Source: Deltaproteobacteria bacterium
GTDB taxonomy: Bacteria; JAEEML01
Assembly: GCA_016283195.1 (NCBI GenBank)
Contig: JAEEML010000144.1
Location: 1-59,640 of the forward strand
DNA length: 59,640 bases
Reading direction: 5' to 3'
The notes under the pieces were generated by a model. The model made no database searches. It had not been told where the DNA came from and saw nothing but the letters and a program-made list of their open reading frames with translations. Each line of letters opens with the position of its first letter. Positions within the stretch are counted from its first letter, which is position 1. Of this stretch, positions 25,863-34,325 are shown piece by piece. The position numbers and the translations under genes are program-made.

Positions 25863-26471
25863 ATGCCGAAAATAGTTCTTGCCACATCAAATGCTCATAA
25901 GTTAGCTGAATTTCAGGTTATTCTGGCTCCGCTCGGGCTGGAGCTTGTGAGCCTTTCTGCCTTTCCGCCCATAAACATCATTGAAGACGGCGCCACTTTT
26001 GCCGAAAATTCTTACAAAAAAGCGGCGGCCGTTTTTAAAGCTACCGGCCTCCCCTCTCTGGCCGATGATTCCGGTCTGGCCGTCAATGCTCTGGATGGCG
26101 CTCCGGGGATTCACTCGGCCCGTTTTTCCGGTGTTTCCGGCCCGGACAAAGATAGAGCCAACCGCGAAAAGCTTTTAAAAGAGCTCAAAAATGTGCCTCT
26201 GGAAAAGCGGGGCGCAGCCTTCCACTGCGCTATTACTCTCATTGAAGAAAACGGCTCCGTGCATACTTTTAACGGCATTTCCCCGGGGCATATTGCCTTT
26301 AGCGAGCGCGGCGAAAACGGTTTTGGTTATGACAGCCTCTTTATCCCCGAGGGCTATAGCGAAAGCTTTGCCGAACTTAGCCCGGAAATAAAAAACAGCT
26401 TAAGCCACCGCGGGCGGGCAGCCCAAAAGTTAATAGCTTATTTAAAAGAGCAAAAGTTGGCTAAGGCTTAG
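25863..26471 (+). CDS. rdgB: XTP/dITP diphosphatase (RdgB/HAM1)
   Basis: RdgB removes non-canonical purine nucleotides (XTP, dITP, ITP) by pyrophosphate hydrolysis. The 202-aa protein has the N-terminal LATSNAHKLAEFQ, DGATFAENSYKKA, the catalytic SLADDSGLAVNALDGAPGIH (with the metal-binding Asp) and the closing GFGYDSLFIP and SHRGRA. It lies 2 bases after rph and converges on alr, 23 bases away. Confidence 0.95.
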   Translation: MPKIVLATSNAHKLAEFQVILAPLGLELVSLSAFPPINIIEDGATFAENSYKKAAAVFKATGLPSLADDSGLAVNALDGAPGIHSARFSGVSGPDKDRANREKLLKELKNVPLEKRGAAFHCAITLIEENGSVHTFNGISPGHIAFSERGENGFGYDSLFIPEGYSESFAELSPEIKNSLSHRGRAAQKLIAYLKEQKLAKA

Positions 26472-26494
26472 TGGCACTAAAATAAGCGCTTAAA

Positions 26495-27643
26495 TTAATC
26501 CACAATAATCTTGGGCGCAAAGGGCGCAAAGCGGGTCACCACCTCGTAATTAATGGTGTTACACCAGGCGGCTATTTGCTCGGCACTGATGCTTTCCTCG
26601 CCCTGGCGGCCCATTATCACCACTTCGTCTTCCAGCTTTACATCGGGAATATCGGTAATATCCACCATCGTGAGATTCATAGCCACGCGGCCGCGCACCG
26701 GAGCGCGCCGGCCGTTAATGAGCACATAGCCAATGCCGGAATTGTGGCGCTCAAAGCCATCAAAATAACCGATAGGCAAAATGGCCAGCTTAGTGGGCCT
26801 TGAAGTGCGGTAAGTACAGCCGTAGCTGATATATGAATCAGCAGGGATCTCTTTAATATGCGCCACCTTGGTATGGATGCTCATCACCGGCTCCAAACGG
26901 ATGGATACGCCGCTATCGTGGCAGGAGAGGAGTGTCTCCCGCGAGGGCCAAAGGCCATAGAGGGCTATGCCGGCGCGCACTAAATCCATGCGCGTCTCGG
27001 GGAAGAGCATAATGGCCGCGCTGCAAGCCGTGTGATGCACGGGCACCTTAAAGCCCAGCTCTTTTTCCAGCTTGCCCACCAGTTCATTATAATTGGCCAG
27101 TTGCTGCATGGCGTAGCTGTGGTCGGTGGTGTCTTCTATATTGGCATAATGCGAATAGATCCCCTTTAGCTCAAGATGCGGATTCTCAGCAATAAAGCGT
27201 CCCAAAGGTATTAGCTCACCTGGCATGGCGCCAAGGCGGTTGGTGCCTGTCTCCACTTTGATGTGGAGAGCGGCTTTTTTACCCACTTTAGCAGCGGCGG
27301 CAGCAGCCCAGGTGGCATATTCGATACCGGAGCAGTTAAGCTCAGCGCCGTTTTCTATAGCCCACTCCATATCGCTCTTTTGCACATAGCCTACAATAAT
27401 AATAGGCTGCTTATGGCCGGCTTCTCTAAGGCGGGCCACATCATCGGCGCAGTGCACCACAAAAGCATCAACATAAGGGCTTATTATGGAAGCTACTTCC
27501 AAAATACCGTGGCCATAGGCATTGGATTTGATAACTCCGGCCAGTTTACGCTCCGGACCGACCAGTTTTCTGAGCTCGGTAATATTATTTAAAAGGGCTT
27601 TTTTGCTGATACCCACATAAACAAGGTCGGATTTATTGTACAT
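26495..27643 (-). CDS. alr: Alanine racemase
   Basis: Alr interconverts L- and D-alanine for peptidoglycan synthesis, using PLP. The catalytic Lys is in AGVIKSNAYGHG (residue about 37), and the catalytic Tyr from the partner subunit is in SYGCTYRT (about 260). GIALYGLWPS and RVAMNLTMVDIT also match. I start it at the ATG at 27643 (MYNKSDLVYV), one base after the DUF368 stop. The longer upstream frame would overlap that gene by 38 bases. The predicted product is 382 aa with no signal peptide. Confidence 0.93.
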   Translation of the reverse strand: MYNKSDLVYVGISKKALLNNITELRKLVGPERKLAGVIKSNAYGHGILEVASIISPYVDAFVVHCADDVARLREAGHKQPIIIVGYVQKSDMEWAIENGAELNCSGIEYATWAAAAAAKVGKKAALHIKVETGTNRLGAMPGELIPLGRFIAENPHLELKGIYSHYANIEDTTDHSYAMQQLANYNELVGKLEKELGFKVPVHHTACSAAIMLFPETRMDLVRAGIALYGLWPSRETLLSCHDSGVSIRLEPVMSIHTKVAHIKEIPADSYISYGCTYRTSRPTKLAILPIGYFDGFERHNSGIGYVLINGRRAPVRGRVAMNLTMVDITDIPDVKLEDEVVIMGRQGEESISAEQIAAWCNTINYEVVTRFAPFAPKIIVD

Positions 27644-27644
27644 T

Positions 27645-28727
27645 TTATGCTTCCCTCGGCGCTTTTTTATGGCGCTTTTCATAAATAAGAAAGAAGGAGA
27701 CCATAGCTACGCCCAAAACGGCGGTAAAAAGTGTTAATAACTCGTTTAGCCCCAAAGAGGCCGGAAAAATATTAGAGAGGTATAATGTCTCGGCAAAAGG
27801 CGTACCGGCAGCGATAATATGCTTTTCTCTAAAGGGCCAGATAGTCCAGAGCGAGCCCACCATAAGGCCGCTCAAAAAGCCCATAGTCTCATCGCTAAAA
27901 TGTTTTAAAAGAAAATTTAAAAAGCGGGAAAAAGCCAAAAGGCCAATAAGGCAGCCCAGGCCAAAGACCAGAATTATGGGAATATTATAGCTGGAAAGAG
28001 CATTTAAAATATCAAAATAGAGCCCCATGGCCAGGAGCAGAAAAGAGCCGGAAATTCCCGGCAAAATCATAGCCGAAATGGCAATAGCTCCGGCGGCCAG
28101 GTAAAGGGCATAGCGTAAAAGCGAGCTCTCTTTATTGCCTATAGCGGCCAGTTTATTCTCTATTTCCGCACTCTTTGCGGCATCACCGCCAGCTATGGCC
28201 TGCGCTCTCTCGGCTTTTAGCACTTTAATAGCCGCTTTTTGCTCGGCGCTATTTATTTTGCTCTCTTTGGACATTAAAAAATCGCTGCCGGCGCCAACAC
28301 CTATACCCACAAAAGCCATAATAAAAACAGCAACTTTACGGCGTTTTATCAATTGCCACGGCACTATTACCGAGGCCAAAACCAGGCCAAAGAAAAAGCC
28401 GTATGTCGGGTCATGGAAAGCAGTCAAAAGGATGGTCATCACTTTGGCGAGCGCCAAAATGGCCACCCCGGCACCAATAGCCAGGAGCAATAAGAAAGGT
28501 ACATCAAGGCGTTTTAATTCGGCTATAGCAGCGGCGCGGCGCGCCTTATCCCGGCTTACTATCCCTAAAATCTTTTGGAGTGCAGAGACATTTATTTGGC
28601 TTATATCGTTTAAGAGGCGTTCATAAATGCCCAAAATAAGGGCCATCGTGCCGCCGGAGACACCGGGGATGATATTAGCCAGCCCTACAGCCACACCTTT
28701 GAAAAATGTGAAGAGCCGCTCTTTCAT
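27645..28727 (-). CDS. popT: DUF368 polyprenyl-phosphate translocase (PopT-like)
   Basis: The DUF368 family has been shown to recycle undecaprenyl phosphate across the inner membrane for cell-wall synthesis. The 360-aa protein has multiple transmembrane helices and the two internal repeat signatures: GVAVGLANIIPGVSGGTMAL (about residues 10-29) and AISAMILPGISGSFLLLAMG (about 214-233). A hydrophilic, helical insertion of about 50 residues (about 150-200, with AERAQAIAGGDAAKSAEIEN) sits between the halves and is longer than I would expect. It is one base upstream of alr, so two cell-wall functions are co-expressed. Confidence 0.88.
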   Translation of the reverse strand: MKERLFTFFKGVAVGLANIIPGVSGGTMALILGIYERLLNDISQINVSALQKILGIVSRDKARRAAAIAELKRLDVPFLLLLAIGAGVAILALAKVMTILLTAFHDPTYGFFFGLVLASVIVPWQLIKRRKVAVFIMAFVGIGVGAGSDFLMSKESKINSAEQKAAIKVLKAERAQAIAGGDAAKSAEIENKLAAIGNKESSLLRYALYLAAGAIAISAMILPGISGSFLLLAMGLYFDILNALSSYNIPIILVFGLGCLIGLLAFSRFLNFLLKHFSDETMGFLSGLMVGSLWTIWPFREKHIIAAGTPFAETLYLSNIFPASLGLNELLTLFTAVLGVAMVSFFLIYEKRHKKAPREA

Positions 28728-28762
28728 GAAATTACCGGAAGGATAGCCTAAACAGCAAGAAA

Positions 28763-28996
28763 TTATTCAAGAATTTCCAGCATGGCACGGTTTTCTGTTT
28801 TGTTGGAAACAGCTTTTAAAATTGTGCGCATGGCTTTGGCTGTGCGCCCTCTTTTGCCAATAACCTTGCCCAGATCGCCACTGGCTACTTTTAATTCAAA
28901 AACTGTGCCGCCGTGTTCACCGTTACGCACACCAACGTGCACATCGTCCGGCGAATCCACCAGCGAACGAGCCATAAATTCAACTAGTTGTTTCAT
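28763..28996 (-). CDS. khpA: KH-domain RNA-binding protein KhpA
   Basis: The 77-aa protein is a single type II KH domain with the GxxG loop in VIGKRGRTAKAMRTIL. KhpA commonly follows rpsP and partners KhpB/Jag (present at 9585-10097) in binding many RNAs. Here it lies 63 bases after rpsP on the same strand and before the popT-like gene. Confidence 0.93.
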   Translation of the reverse strand: MKQLVEFMARSLVDSPDDVHVGVRNGEHGGTVFELKVASGDLGKVIGKRGRTAKAMRTILKAVSNKTENRAMLEILE

Positions 28997-29059
28997 AACC
29001 GACTTCTCCTTATTCTTGTTTGGCCGCCCATAGCGGCAGAAAAAGTGAGCAAGCGGTTA

Positions 29060-29308
29060 TTATTTGGCCTCTTTTTTGGCTTTGGCAATGAGGTTGGCCA
29101 CAGTGGTGCTGGGAGTAGCTCCGACTTTGAGCCATTTTTCCAGCAATTCGCCCTTTAAAGAGAGCTCATTGCCTTTGTCTTGGGGATTATAAGTGCCGAT
29201 GCGCTCCAAAAAGCTGCCATCGCGCGCTACGCGGGAATCAGTGGCAACTATACGATAAAATGGATGTTTTTTGGAACCGCCTCTGGTCAAACGAATTTTA
29301 ACCGCCAT
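29060..29308 (-). CDS. rpsP: 30S ribosomal protein S16
   Basis: The 82-aa product starts [20 protein letters not shown] and continues [20 protein letters not shown], matching S16. I start at the ATG at 29308; 11 upstream codons in frame lack support and S16 begins here in other bacteria. S16 is a small-subunit assembly protein. khpA follows. The usual rimM and trmD are absent from this operon. Confidence 0.96.
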   Translation of the reverse strand: MAVKIRLTRGGSKKHPFYRIVATDSRVARDGSFLERIGTYNPQDKGNELSLKGELLEKWLKVGATPSTTVANLIAKAKKEAK

Positions 29309-29375
29309 ATTCTTTTCCTTTTCCTTAAAAATCTCCCGCATTTTAAAAGCGGGATAAGTAATCCTATATAAACCG

Positions 29376-29392
29376 GCGAGCTACCAGCTCGC
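29376..29392. promoter_or_regulatory. Inverted repeat in the rpsP leader
   Basis: GCGAGCT (29376-29382) and AGCTCGC (29386-29392) form a perfect 7-bp stem with an ACC (GGT on the minus strand) loop, 68 bases upstream of rpsP. It could be an operator or leader structure, or part of the terminator for the small lipoprotein gene at 29485. There is no following T-run. Confidence 0.4.
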
Positions 29393-29484
29393 GTGCGGAG
29401 GCCTTATAGCAAAAGTAAAATTTTTTTTCAACTATTTTTGTTGCTTTTGCCGTTTAAGCATGAATTTTTCGCTCAAAAGTCATC

Positions 29485-29718
29485 TCAGGAAACTTTGTTA
29501 TCGCTAGCGGCATCGCCAAGATTCTCATCAGCGCCAAGTTCCAAACAAACTCCGTCACTGCAATATAGACCTTCCTTACAATTATGCATGACATCACAAT
29601 CTTCACCCAATTGCCTATTAGCTACTTCAGGCGCCGGAGCAGGTCCATAGCAGGCAGCCAAAAAAGCAATGGGTGCACCAAGTATCAAAGCGGCTACTTT
29701 TTGTTTAAAATACTTCAT
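29485..29718 (-). CDS. Small Cys-rich lipoprotein
   Basis: The 77-aa protein has a signal peptide with lipobox FLAAC (Cys23). The mature part contains one compact Cys motif, EDCDVMHNCKEGLYCSDGVC, in a spacing close to the CDDTKNLCVDGLYCDNGKC motif of the larger lipoprotein at 45949-46584. The remainder is acidic and unstructured. The function is unknown. An envelope location is likely. It is monocistronic, with about 230 bases of non-coding DNA between it and the divergent TPR-cNMP gene. Confidence 0.7.
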   Translation of the reverse strand: MKYFKQKVAALILGAPIAFLAACYGPAPAPEVANRQLGEDCDVMHNCKEGLYCSDGVCLELGADENLGDAASDNKVS

Positions 29719-29953
29719 ATTAACCTCTCTAGCACGGCAGATTATTCTCTTAGGCCCGCTCTGTTAAGCATTTTACTAAATCGTTTTTATCTGTCAACCG
29801 CATAATCGGCGCCGAAAGCCCGGCCAAGATTCAGCGCAAAAATAAAGTAAAGCTCATATTTCCATTATATAAGAGTTGCGAAAAGCGCGCTGATAGCATA
29901 TCATTCGGCCCGCAAGCCGGAAGCTATTTCCAAGTGTTTGCGTAGGAGCAGCC

Positions 29954-31210
29954 ATGAGCGATAAAATACGAAAGCTAAAAGACGATGCGGCAACCTTAAC
30001 AGCCAAAGGCAAATTCGACAAAGCCATTGAGTTATATAACGAAATTTTGGCCGCCGAGCCCGACGATCTGCAAACTCTTTTAAGAGCCGGTGATGCTTAC
30101 CGCCGTCTGGGCAAAGATACCGAAGCGGTGGAAGCTTATGAAAAGGTGGCCAGAGGTTACGGTAACGACGGCCTCCTCTTAAAAGCTATTGCCGTTTGCA
30201 AAATGATTTTGGAAATCGATGAAGCACACAGCTCCACCCAAGCGCTGCTCGCCGATCTTTATGCCAAGAAGAGCGGCGGCAGAGCCAAACTTAATCTGGT
30301 ACTTGATACCAGTGCCATAGCTGCCGAGAGCCCAGCTCCTTCCGCCGGAGAAGGCGCTGCCCAGGAGAAAGACCTGCCGGTTATCCCGCTCTTTTCCGAT
30401 CTCAGCAAAAACGCCTTTATCCAGCTCATGGAACAAATGACCATGCACACTGTGGCCCCCGGCGCCTATATTATTCGCGAGGGCGAAGTTGGGCACAGCT
30501 TCTTTATTATCTCCCAAGGACGGGTGAAAGTGAGCAAACTCACCGAGTCCGGCGAACAGATGGTTTTGGCTCATTTGGAAGATAATGCCTTTTTCGGCGA
30601 AATGGCTCTTTTAAGCAACTCCCCGCGCAATGCTTCCATCATTGCCGAAGAAGAGACAACCGTCTTTGAAGTTTCCAAAGAAGTGCTGGATAAAGTTTGC
30701 GAAAATTATGTTTCCGTGCGCCATGTGCTCATAAAATTTTATAAACAGCGGCTCCTTTCCAATCTGTTAGCCGTTTCGCCGGTCTTCCGCCCGCTCTCTC
30801 CGGCACAGCGCAAAGATTTAATTGAAAAATTCAAATCGCGCGAGGTACCGGAAGGCACGGTTTTATTGCAACAAGGCGACAAGGGCGACGGCCTCTACCT
30901 CATTCTCTCCGGCGAAGTAAAAGTGGAATGTCAGACAGAGAAGGGCCTTCTTTTACTCAATAAGTTAAAAGATAACGATGTCTTTGGCGAAATTTCTCTC
31001 TTAACCCAGGAGCCGGTTTCCGCCACCATCACCACCACCAAAAATTCCATTATTTTGCGCCTGCCGCGTAAATCATTCACCGAAGTGGCTATGTCTATCC
31101 CGCAGCTTTTGATTCATGTTTCCGAGCTGGCTGAGGAGCGGCGCCGCATTAATGATGCCGTACTGCGCGGGGAAATGGTTTACCGCGACGACGGGCTGGT
31201 GGTTGTCTGA
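29954..31210 (+). CDS. TPR protein with two cyclic-nucleotide-binding-like domains
   Basis: The 418-aa protein has TPR repeats at residues about 1-115 (AIELYNEILAAEPDDLQTLL, then AVEAYEKVAR). It then has two cNMP-binding domains at about 140-255 and 270-385. The first has the phosphate-binding cassette FFGEMALLSNSPRNAS, which keeps the Arg that normally contacts the cyclic phosphate. The second has VFGEISLLTQEPVSAT, where that Arg is missing, so it may be structural. There is no DNA-binding domain. The GspE/PilB ATPase gene follows 4 bases later, suggesting cyclic-nucleotide control of that machine. Confidence 0.88.
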   Translation: MSDKIRKLKDDAATLTAKGKFDKAIELYNEILAAEPDDLQTLLRAGDAYRRLGKDTEAVEAYEKVARGYGNDGLLLKAIAVCKMILEIDEAHSSTQALLADLYAKKSGGRAKLNLVLDTSAIAAESPAPSAGEGAAQEKDLPVIPLFSDLSKNAFIQLMEQMTMHTVAPGAYIIREGEVGHSFFIISQGRVKVSKLTESGEQMVLAHLEDNAFFGEMALLSNSPRNASIIAEEETTVFEVSKEVLDKVCENYVSVRHVLIKFYKQRLLSNLLAVSPVFRPLSPAQRKDLIEKFKSREVPEGTVLLQQGDKGDGLYLILSGEVKVECQTEKGLLLLNKLKDNDVFGEISLLTQEPVSATITTTKNSIILRLPRKSFTEVAMSIPQLLIHVSELAEERRRINDAVLRGEMVYRDDGLVVV

Positions 31211-31214
31211 TTCC

Positions 31215-33023
31215 ATGAAATTGCCCACAAAAGCATACGAATTTAATCACATTTTTATTTTGGATATGCTGGAAGAGGCCGGGCGTATAACCCCGGAACA
31301 GCGGCGCCATGTGGAAGTTTACGCTCTCCAGCAACGGGCCCGCCTTTTAAAGGAGATGTTTGGCTCGGCTCAGGCAGCCAGTGAGGCTCGTTACCAAATC
31401 TCGCCGCTTGAACTTTTAGCCTCCTTTAACCTGGCAGATCATAACGAAGTGCCGATTAATGAGGAGTATTTGGCCCGCCTTTTGGCTAAGACTGCCGGTC
31501 TGCCTTTTTTGCGCATTGATCCGCTAAAACTCGACAGCGCTCTTATCACCGGCACTTTTTCACGCCCTTTTGCCACCCGCAATACCATTCTGCCTCTTTC
31601 CCGCAGTGATGATGGCATAACTTTGGCACTGGAAAACCCTTTTGACCAGGAGCTAAAGGAGCATCTCACCCGCCTTTTGGGCACCAATTTGCATTATGTG
31701 GTGGCGCCCAAAAGCGATATTATAAAATCCATCGCCGAGGTTTACGGCTTTAAACATTCGGTGCAGGCAGCGGCAAAAGATCAGGATTTTCATGATGATG
31801 CCGGCCAGATGGTGCAAAATTTCGAGCAGCTCATCAACCTTAAGCAAGCCGAGCAAATAGAAGCCAACGACAAGCACATTGTCAATGCCGTTGATTTTAT
31901 GCTCAATTATGCCTACGATCAGCGGGCTTCGGATATTCACATTGAGCCCAGGCGCGGGGATTCGCAAATCCGCCTTAGAATTGACGGCGTATTGCACGAT
32001 ACGCAAAAATTTCCCAAAAGTGTGCACCCCGCTTTTGTTTCGCGCATAAAAAACATGGCCCGCCTGGATATAGCCGAAAAAAGGCGGCCGCAGGATGGGC
32101 GCATTAAAACCAAGATGGGCAACCGCGAAACTGAGCTGCGCGTTTCCACCATGCCGGTGGCTTTTGGCGAAAAGGTGGTTATCCGCATTTTTGACCCGGA
32201 TGTTCTCGTAAAGGGGCTGCCTGATCTCGGTTTTTACCCCGAAGAGCTCAGTACTTTTAACGATTGGATTCAAAATCCCAACGGCATTATCCTCATCACC
32301 GGCCCTACGGGGAGCGGCAAAACCACCACTCTTTACACCACTTTAAATCACCTTTCGAGCCCCGATATCAATGTGATAACAGTGGAAGACCCCATTGAAA
32401 TGGTGGTGGACAGCTTTAATCAGGTGGCCGTGCAAACTAAAATCGGTGTTACTTTTGCCGCCGCTCTGCGCACTATTTTGCGCCAGGATCCCGATATCAT
32501 TATGATTGGCGAAATCCGCGACAAAGAGACAGCCGAGATGGCTATTCAAGCCGCCTTAACCGGCCATTTAGTCTTTTCCACCCTGCACACCAACGACACG
32601 GCCGGTGCCGTCTCGCGCCTTTTGGAACTGGGGATAGAACCATTTTTATTAAAAAGCACTTTAAGGGGTATTATGGCTCAGCGCCTCTTGCGCAAAATCT
32701 GCCCCAATTGCCGCGAAGAGATTTTTTTAAGTGAAGATCAGGCGGAAACACTGGGCCTTGAAAGTTCTCAGCCCATTAAAGTTTCTCACGGCGCCGGCTG
32801 CAGCGCCTGCCGCTTTACCGGTTTTAAAGGGCGCATCAGCGTTTTTGAGCTCATGACTATTTCTGCCCCCATTCAGCTGCTCATTAAAGAGGGCGCCGAT
32901 GCTAGACGCATTGAAGAAACAGCAACAAATTTGGGTATGCGCCATTTGCGCGATGCGGCGGTGCAAAAATTACTGGACGGTGAAACCTCTTTTGAAGAGG
33001 TCATTCGGGTGATGGGGCTTTAG
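31215..33023 (+). CDS. GspE/PilB-family secretion or pilus assembly ATPase
   Basis: The 602-aa ATPase drives type IV pilus extension or type II secretion. It has an N-terminal MshEN-like domain (about 30-170), the DIHIEPR motif, Walker A GPTGSGKTTT (about residue 362), the Asp box, Walker B DPDIIMIGEIRD (about 425), the His box FSTLHTNDTA, and a C-terminal zinc site with CPNC (about 495) and CSAC (about 528). I start it at the ATG at 31215, 4 bases after the TPR-cNMP stop; the longer frame overlaps that gene. No pseudopilin, secretin or platform protein is in the window, so GspE and PilB cannot be distinguished. Confidence 0.9.
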   Translation: MKLPTKAYEFNHIFILDMLEEAGRITPEQRRHVEVYALQQRARLLKEMFGSAQAASEARYQISPLELLASFNLADHNEVPINEEYLARLLAKTAGLPFLRIDPLKLDSALITGTFSRPFATRNTILPLSRSDDGITLALENPFDQELKEHLTRLLGTNLHYVVAPKSDIIKSIAEVYGFKHSVQAAAKDQDFHDDAGQMVQNFEQLINLKQAEQIEANDKHIVNAVDFMLNYAYDQRASDIHIEPRRGDSQIRLRIDGVLHDTQKFPKSVHPAFVSRIKNMARLDIAEKRRPQDGRIKTKMGNRETELRVSTMPVAFGEKVVIRIFDPDVLVKGLPDLGFYPEELSTFNDWIQNPNGIILITGPTGSGKTTTLYTTLNHLSSPDINVITVEDPIEMVVDSFNQVAVQTKIGVTFAAALRTILRQDPDIIMIGEIRDKETAEMAIQAALTGHLVFSTLHTNDTAGAVSRLLELGIEPFLLKSTLRGIMAQRLLRKICPNCREEIFLSEDQAETLGLESSQPIKVSHGAGCSACRFTGFKGRISVFELMTISAPIQLLIKEGADARRIEETATNLGMRHLRDAAVQKLLDGETSFEEVIRVMGL

Positions 33024-33045
33024 GCCTTTTAGGCACCACCCCGGC

Positions 33046-33975
33046 TCACAGAGAGTCCTTAAGACAACGTACAGAAAATCCGCCACCTCTATTGGTAACA
33101 GGCACAAAAGCACCGCCAGAAACGAGAACCAGGCTGTACATATAGTAAGTATCGCCCTGCTCCGTAGCAGACCAGAAGTAAGCACCGTAACCGAAATTAT
33201 GAAAAACGTCATCGGTGCCCCAAAGACCTGCCGGCAAAGCACCAAAAGCTGTGCTGTTAGTAACCAGATCTTGGTAATCATGTATCCACTCCGAATCTTT
33301 AGCTACTAAAGCGAGGAAAGCCGGATTTGGTTTTTCATTATTATCATTGGTTCCAACTACACTCAAAAGGCTCTCAAATTCTGCTTTACTTGGTAAATGC
33401 CAGCCAGCTGGGCATACTTTCAAGGCATCTTCCAATGAATAAATACAACCATATTTTTCTACAAAATCGGTATCAGCATCAGTATTAGCATAACAGGTAA
33501 GCGACGCACCTTCACGGCCAAAAGTGCCAGCCATATTTTTGGCCGACCATATCTGATCACCAATAGTGACAGTTTCTAAAGCCAATGTATCACAGTTTTT
33601 TCCGGAAAAACCGGCCTGGCAGTGTGAACATGTGCCATCCTCTTGTTTGGGAATACCACCACCATTTACACATGTTGGCGTTTTATCGCAATTCGGGCCC
33701 CAATAATTAGCCGTACATTTTGAGCAGGTTCCATCCTCTTGAATACCATCTTTGCAAATGCCATTTACACAAGTGCAAGGCTTGCACTCCGGCCCAAAAT
33801 AACCACTTTTACAATAAGCCAGCTGTTCAGATGTCCCGTCTTTGTTATTTTGGCCGTCTTTACTATTTTGGCCATCTTTACCATTCTGCTCTTGTGGCCC
33901 CTGTTCTCCGGCGCCTCCACAGGCAGCAAAGAGTAAACATAAGGCTATACCACTAACCATTCCTAATTTTTGCAT
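33046..33975 (-). CDS. FISUMP-domain lipoprotein with EGF-like repeats
   Basis: The 309-aa product starts at the ATG at 33975, which has GGAGGA 6 bases upstream. The lipobox is LLFAAC (Cys19). A short Gly-rich tract (NGKDGQNSKDGQNNKDG) replaces the collagen-like tract of its paralogues. Three EGF-like Cys units follow (YFGPECKPCTCVNGIC, YWGPNCD, GFSGKNCD). The FISUMP domain covers residues about 145-309: IGDQIWSAKNMA, CYANTDADTDF, CPAGWHLPS, FGALPAGLWG, and FSVRCLK at the end. It is paralogous to 55127-56068 and 57612-58592 but lies alone and does not carry their upstream module. The role is unknown; a surface location is likely. Confidence 0.85.
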   Translation of the reverse strand: MQKLGMVSGIALCLLFAACGGAGEQGPQEQNGKDGQNSKDGQNNKDGTSEQLAYCKSGYFGPECKPCTCVNGICKDGIQEDGTCSKCTANYWGPNCDKTPTCVNGGGIPKQEDGTCSHCQAGFSGKNCDTLALETVTIGDQIWSAKNMAGTFGREGASLTCYANTDADTDFVEKYGCIYSLEDALKVCPAGWHLPSKAEFESLLSVVGTNDNNEKPNPAFLALVAKDSEWIHDYQDLVTNSTAFGALPAGLWGTDDVFHNFGYGAYFWSATEQGDTYYMYSLVLVSGGAFVPVTNRGGGFSVRCLKDSL

Positions 33976-34086
33976 AAAAAATCCTCCGCGTATAGGCACA
34001 TAAAACACCAATTTTGGTGCCTTGTTCTTTCTTTTATATCGCTGCGAATATCTAGTAATTACAGCATGTTTTTCCTGTCAGCTTGT

Positions 34087-34142
34087 AAAAATAGAGTGCA
34101 CTGACCCCATTTTTCTGGAGAGCACTTAATAGCACTATTTTT
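34087..34142. repeat. REP-like dyad with GTGCACTGACCCC core
   Basis: AAAAATAGaGTGC (34087-34099, with one bulged base) pairs with GCACTATTTTT (34132-34142). The interior AGTGCACTGACCCCATTTTT resembles, from memory, a widely dispersed REP or IS-end motif family that ends in TGACCCC. No transposase is present, so this would be a remnant. Confidence 0.45.
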
Positions 34143-34258
34143 CTCCAAATTCAACAGTGGACAACAAGTTGAGCTTTTTATGAGAAGTCATAGTTAGCAT
34201 GCACTTTCTTACGCACCAGGAAAATAAAAAACCAGCCAAGCGCGCTTTAGGCTTTAAG

Positions 34259-34286
34259 TTGACAAATACTCAATTCTCAGTAGAGT
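34259..34286 (+). promoter_or_regulatory. Candidate sigma-70 promoter for 34326
   Basis: TTGACA (34259-34264) matches the -35 consensus. After 16 bases comes TAGAGT (34281-34286), 4 of 6 matches to the -10 hexamer. It lies 40 bases upstream of the USG-1-like gene, whose AAGGAG site is at 34314-34319. Confidence 0.45.
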
Positions 34287-34325
34287 CTCTGTGGCCATAA
34301 TTGCGGCCTTTTTAAGGAGTTTGTC

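Larger units (their letters stand above)
33976..34325. other. Intergenic region between divergent genes
   Basis: No coding frame was found. The FISUMP side holds a CACCAAaaTTGGTG dyad at about 34007. Then comes TAATTACAGCATGTT (about 34056-34070), also present at about 59393-59407, followed by a REP-like dyad (34087-34142) and a candidate promoter for the USG-1-like gene. Confidence 0.6.
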
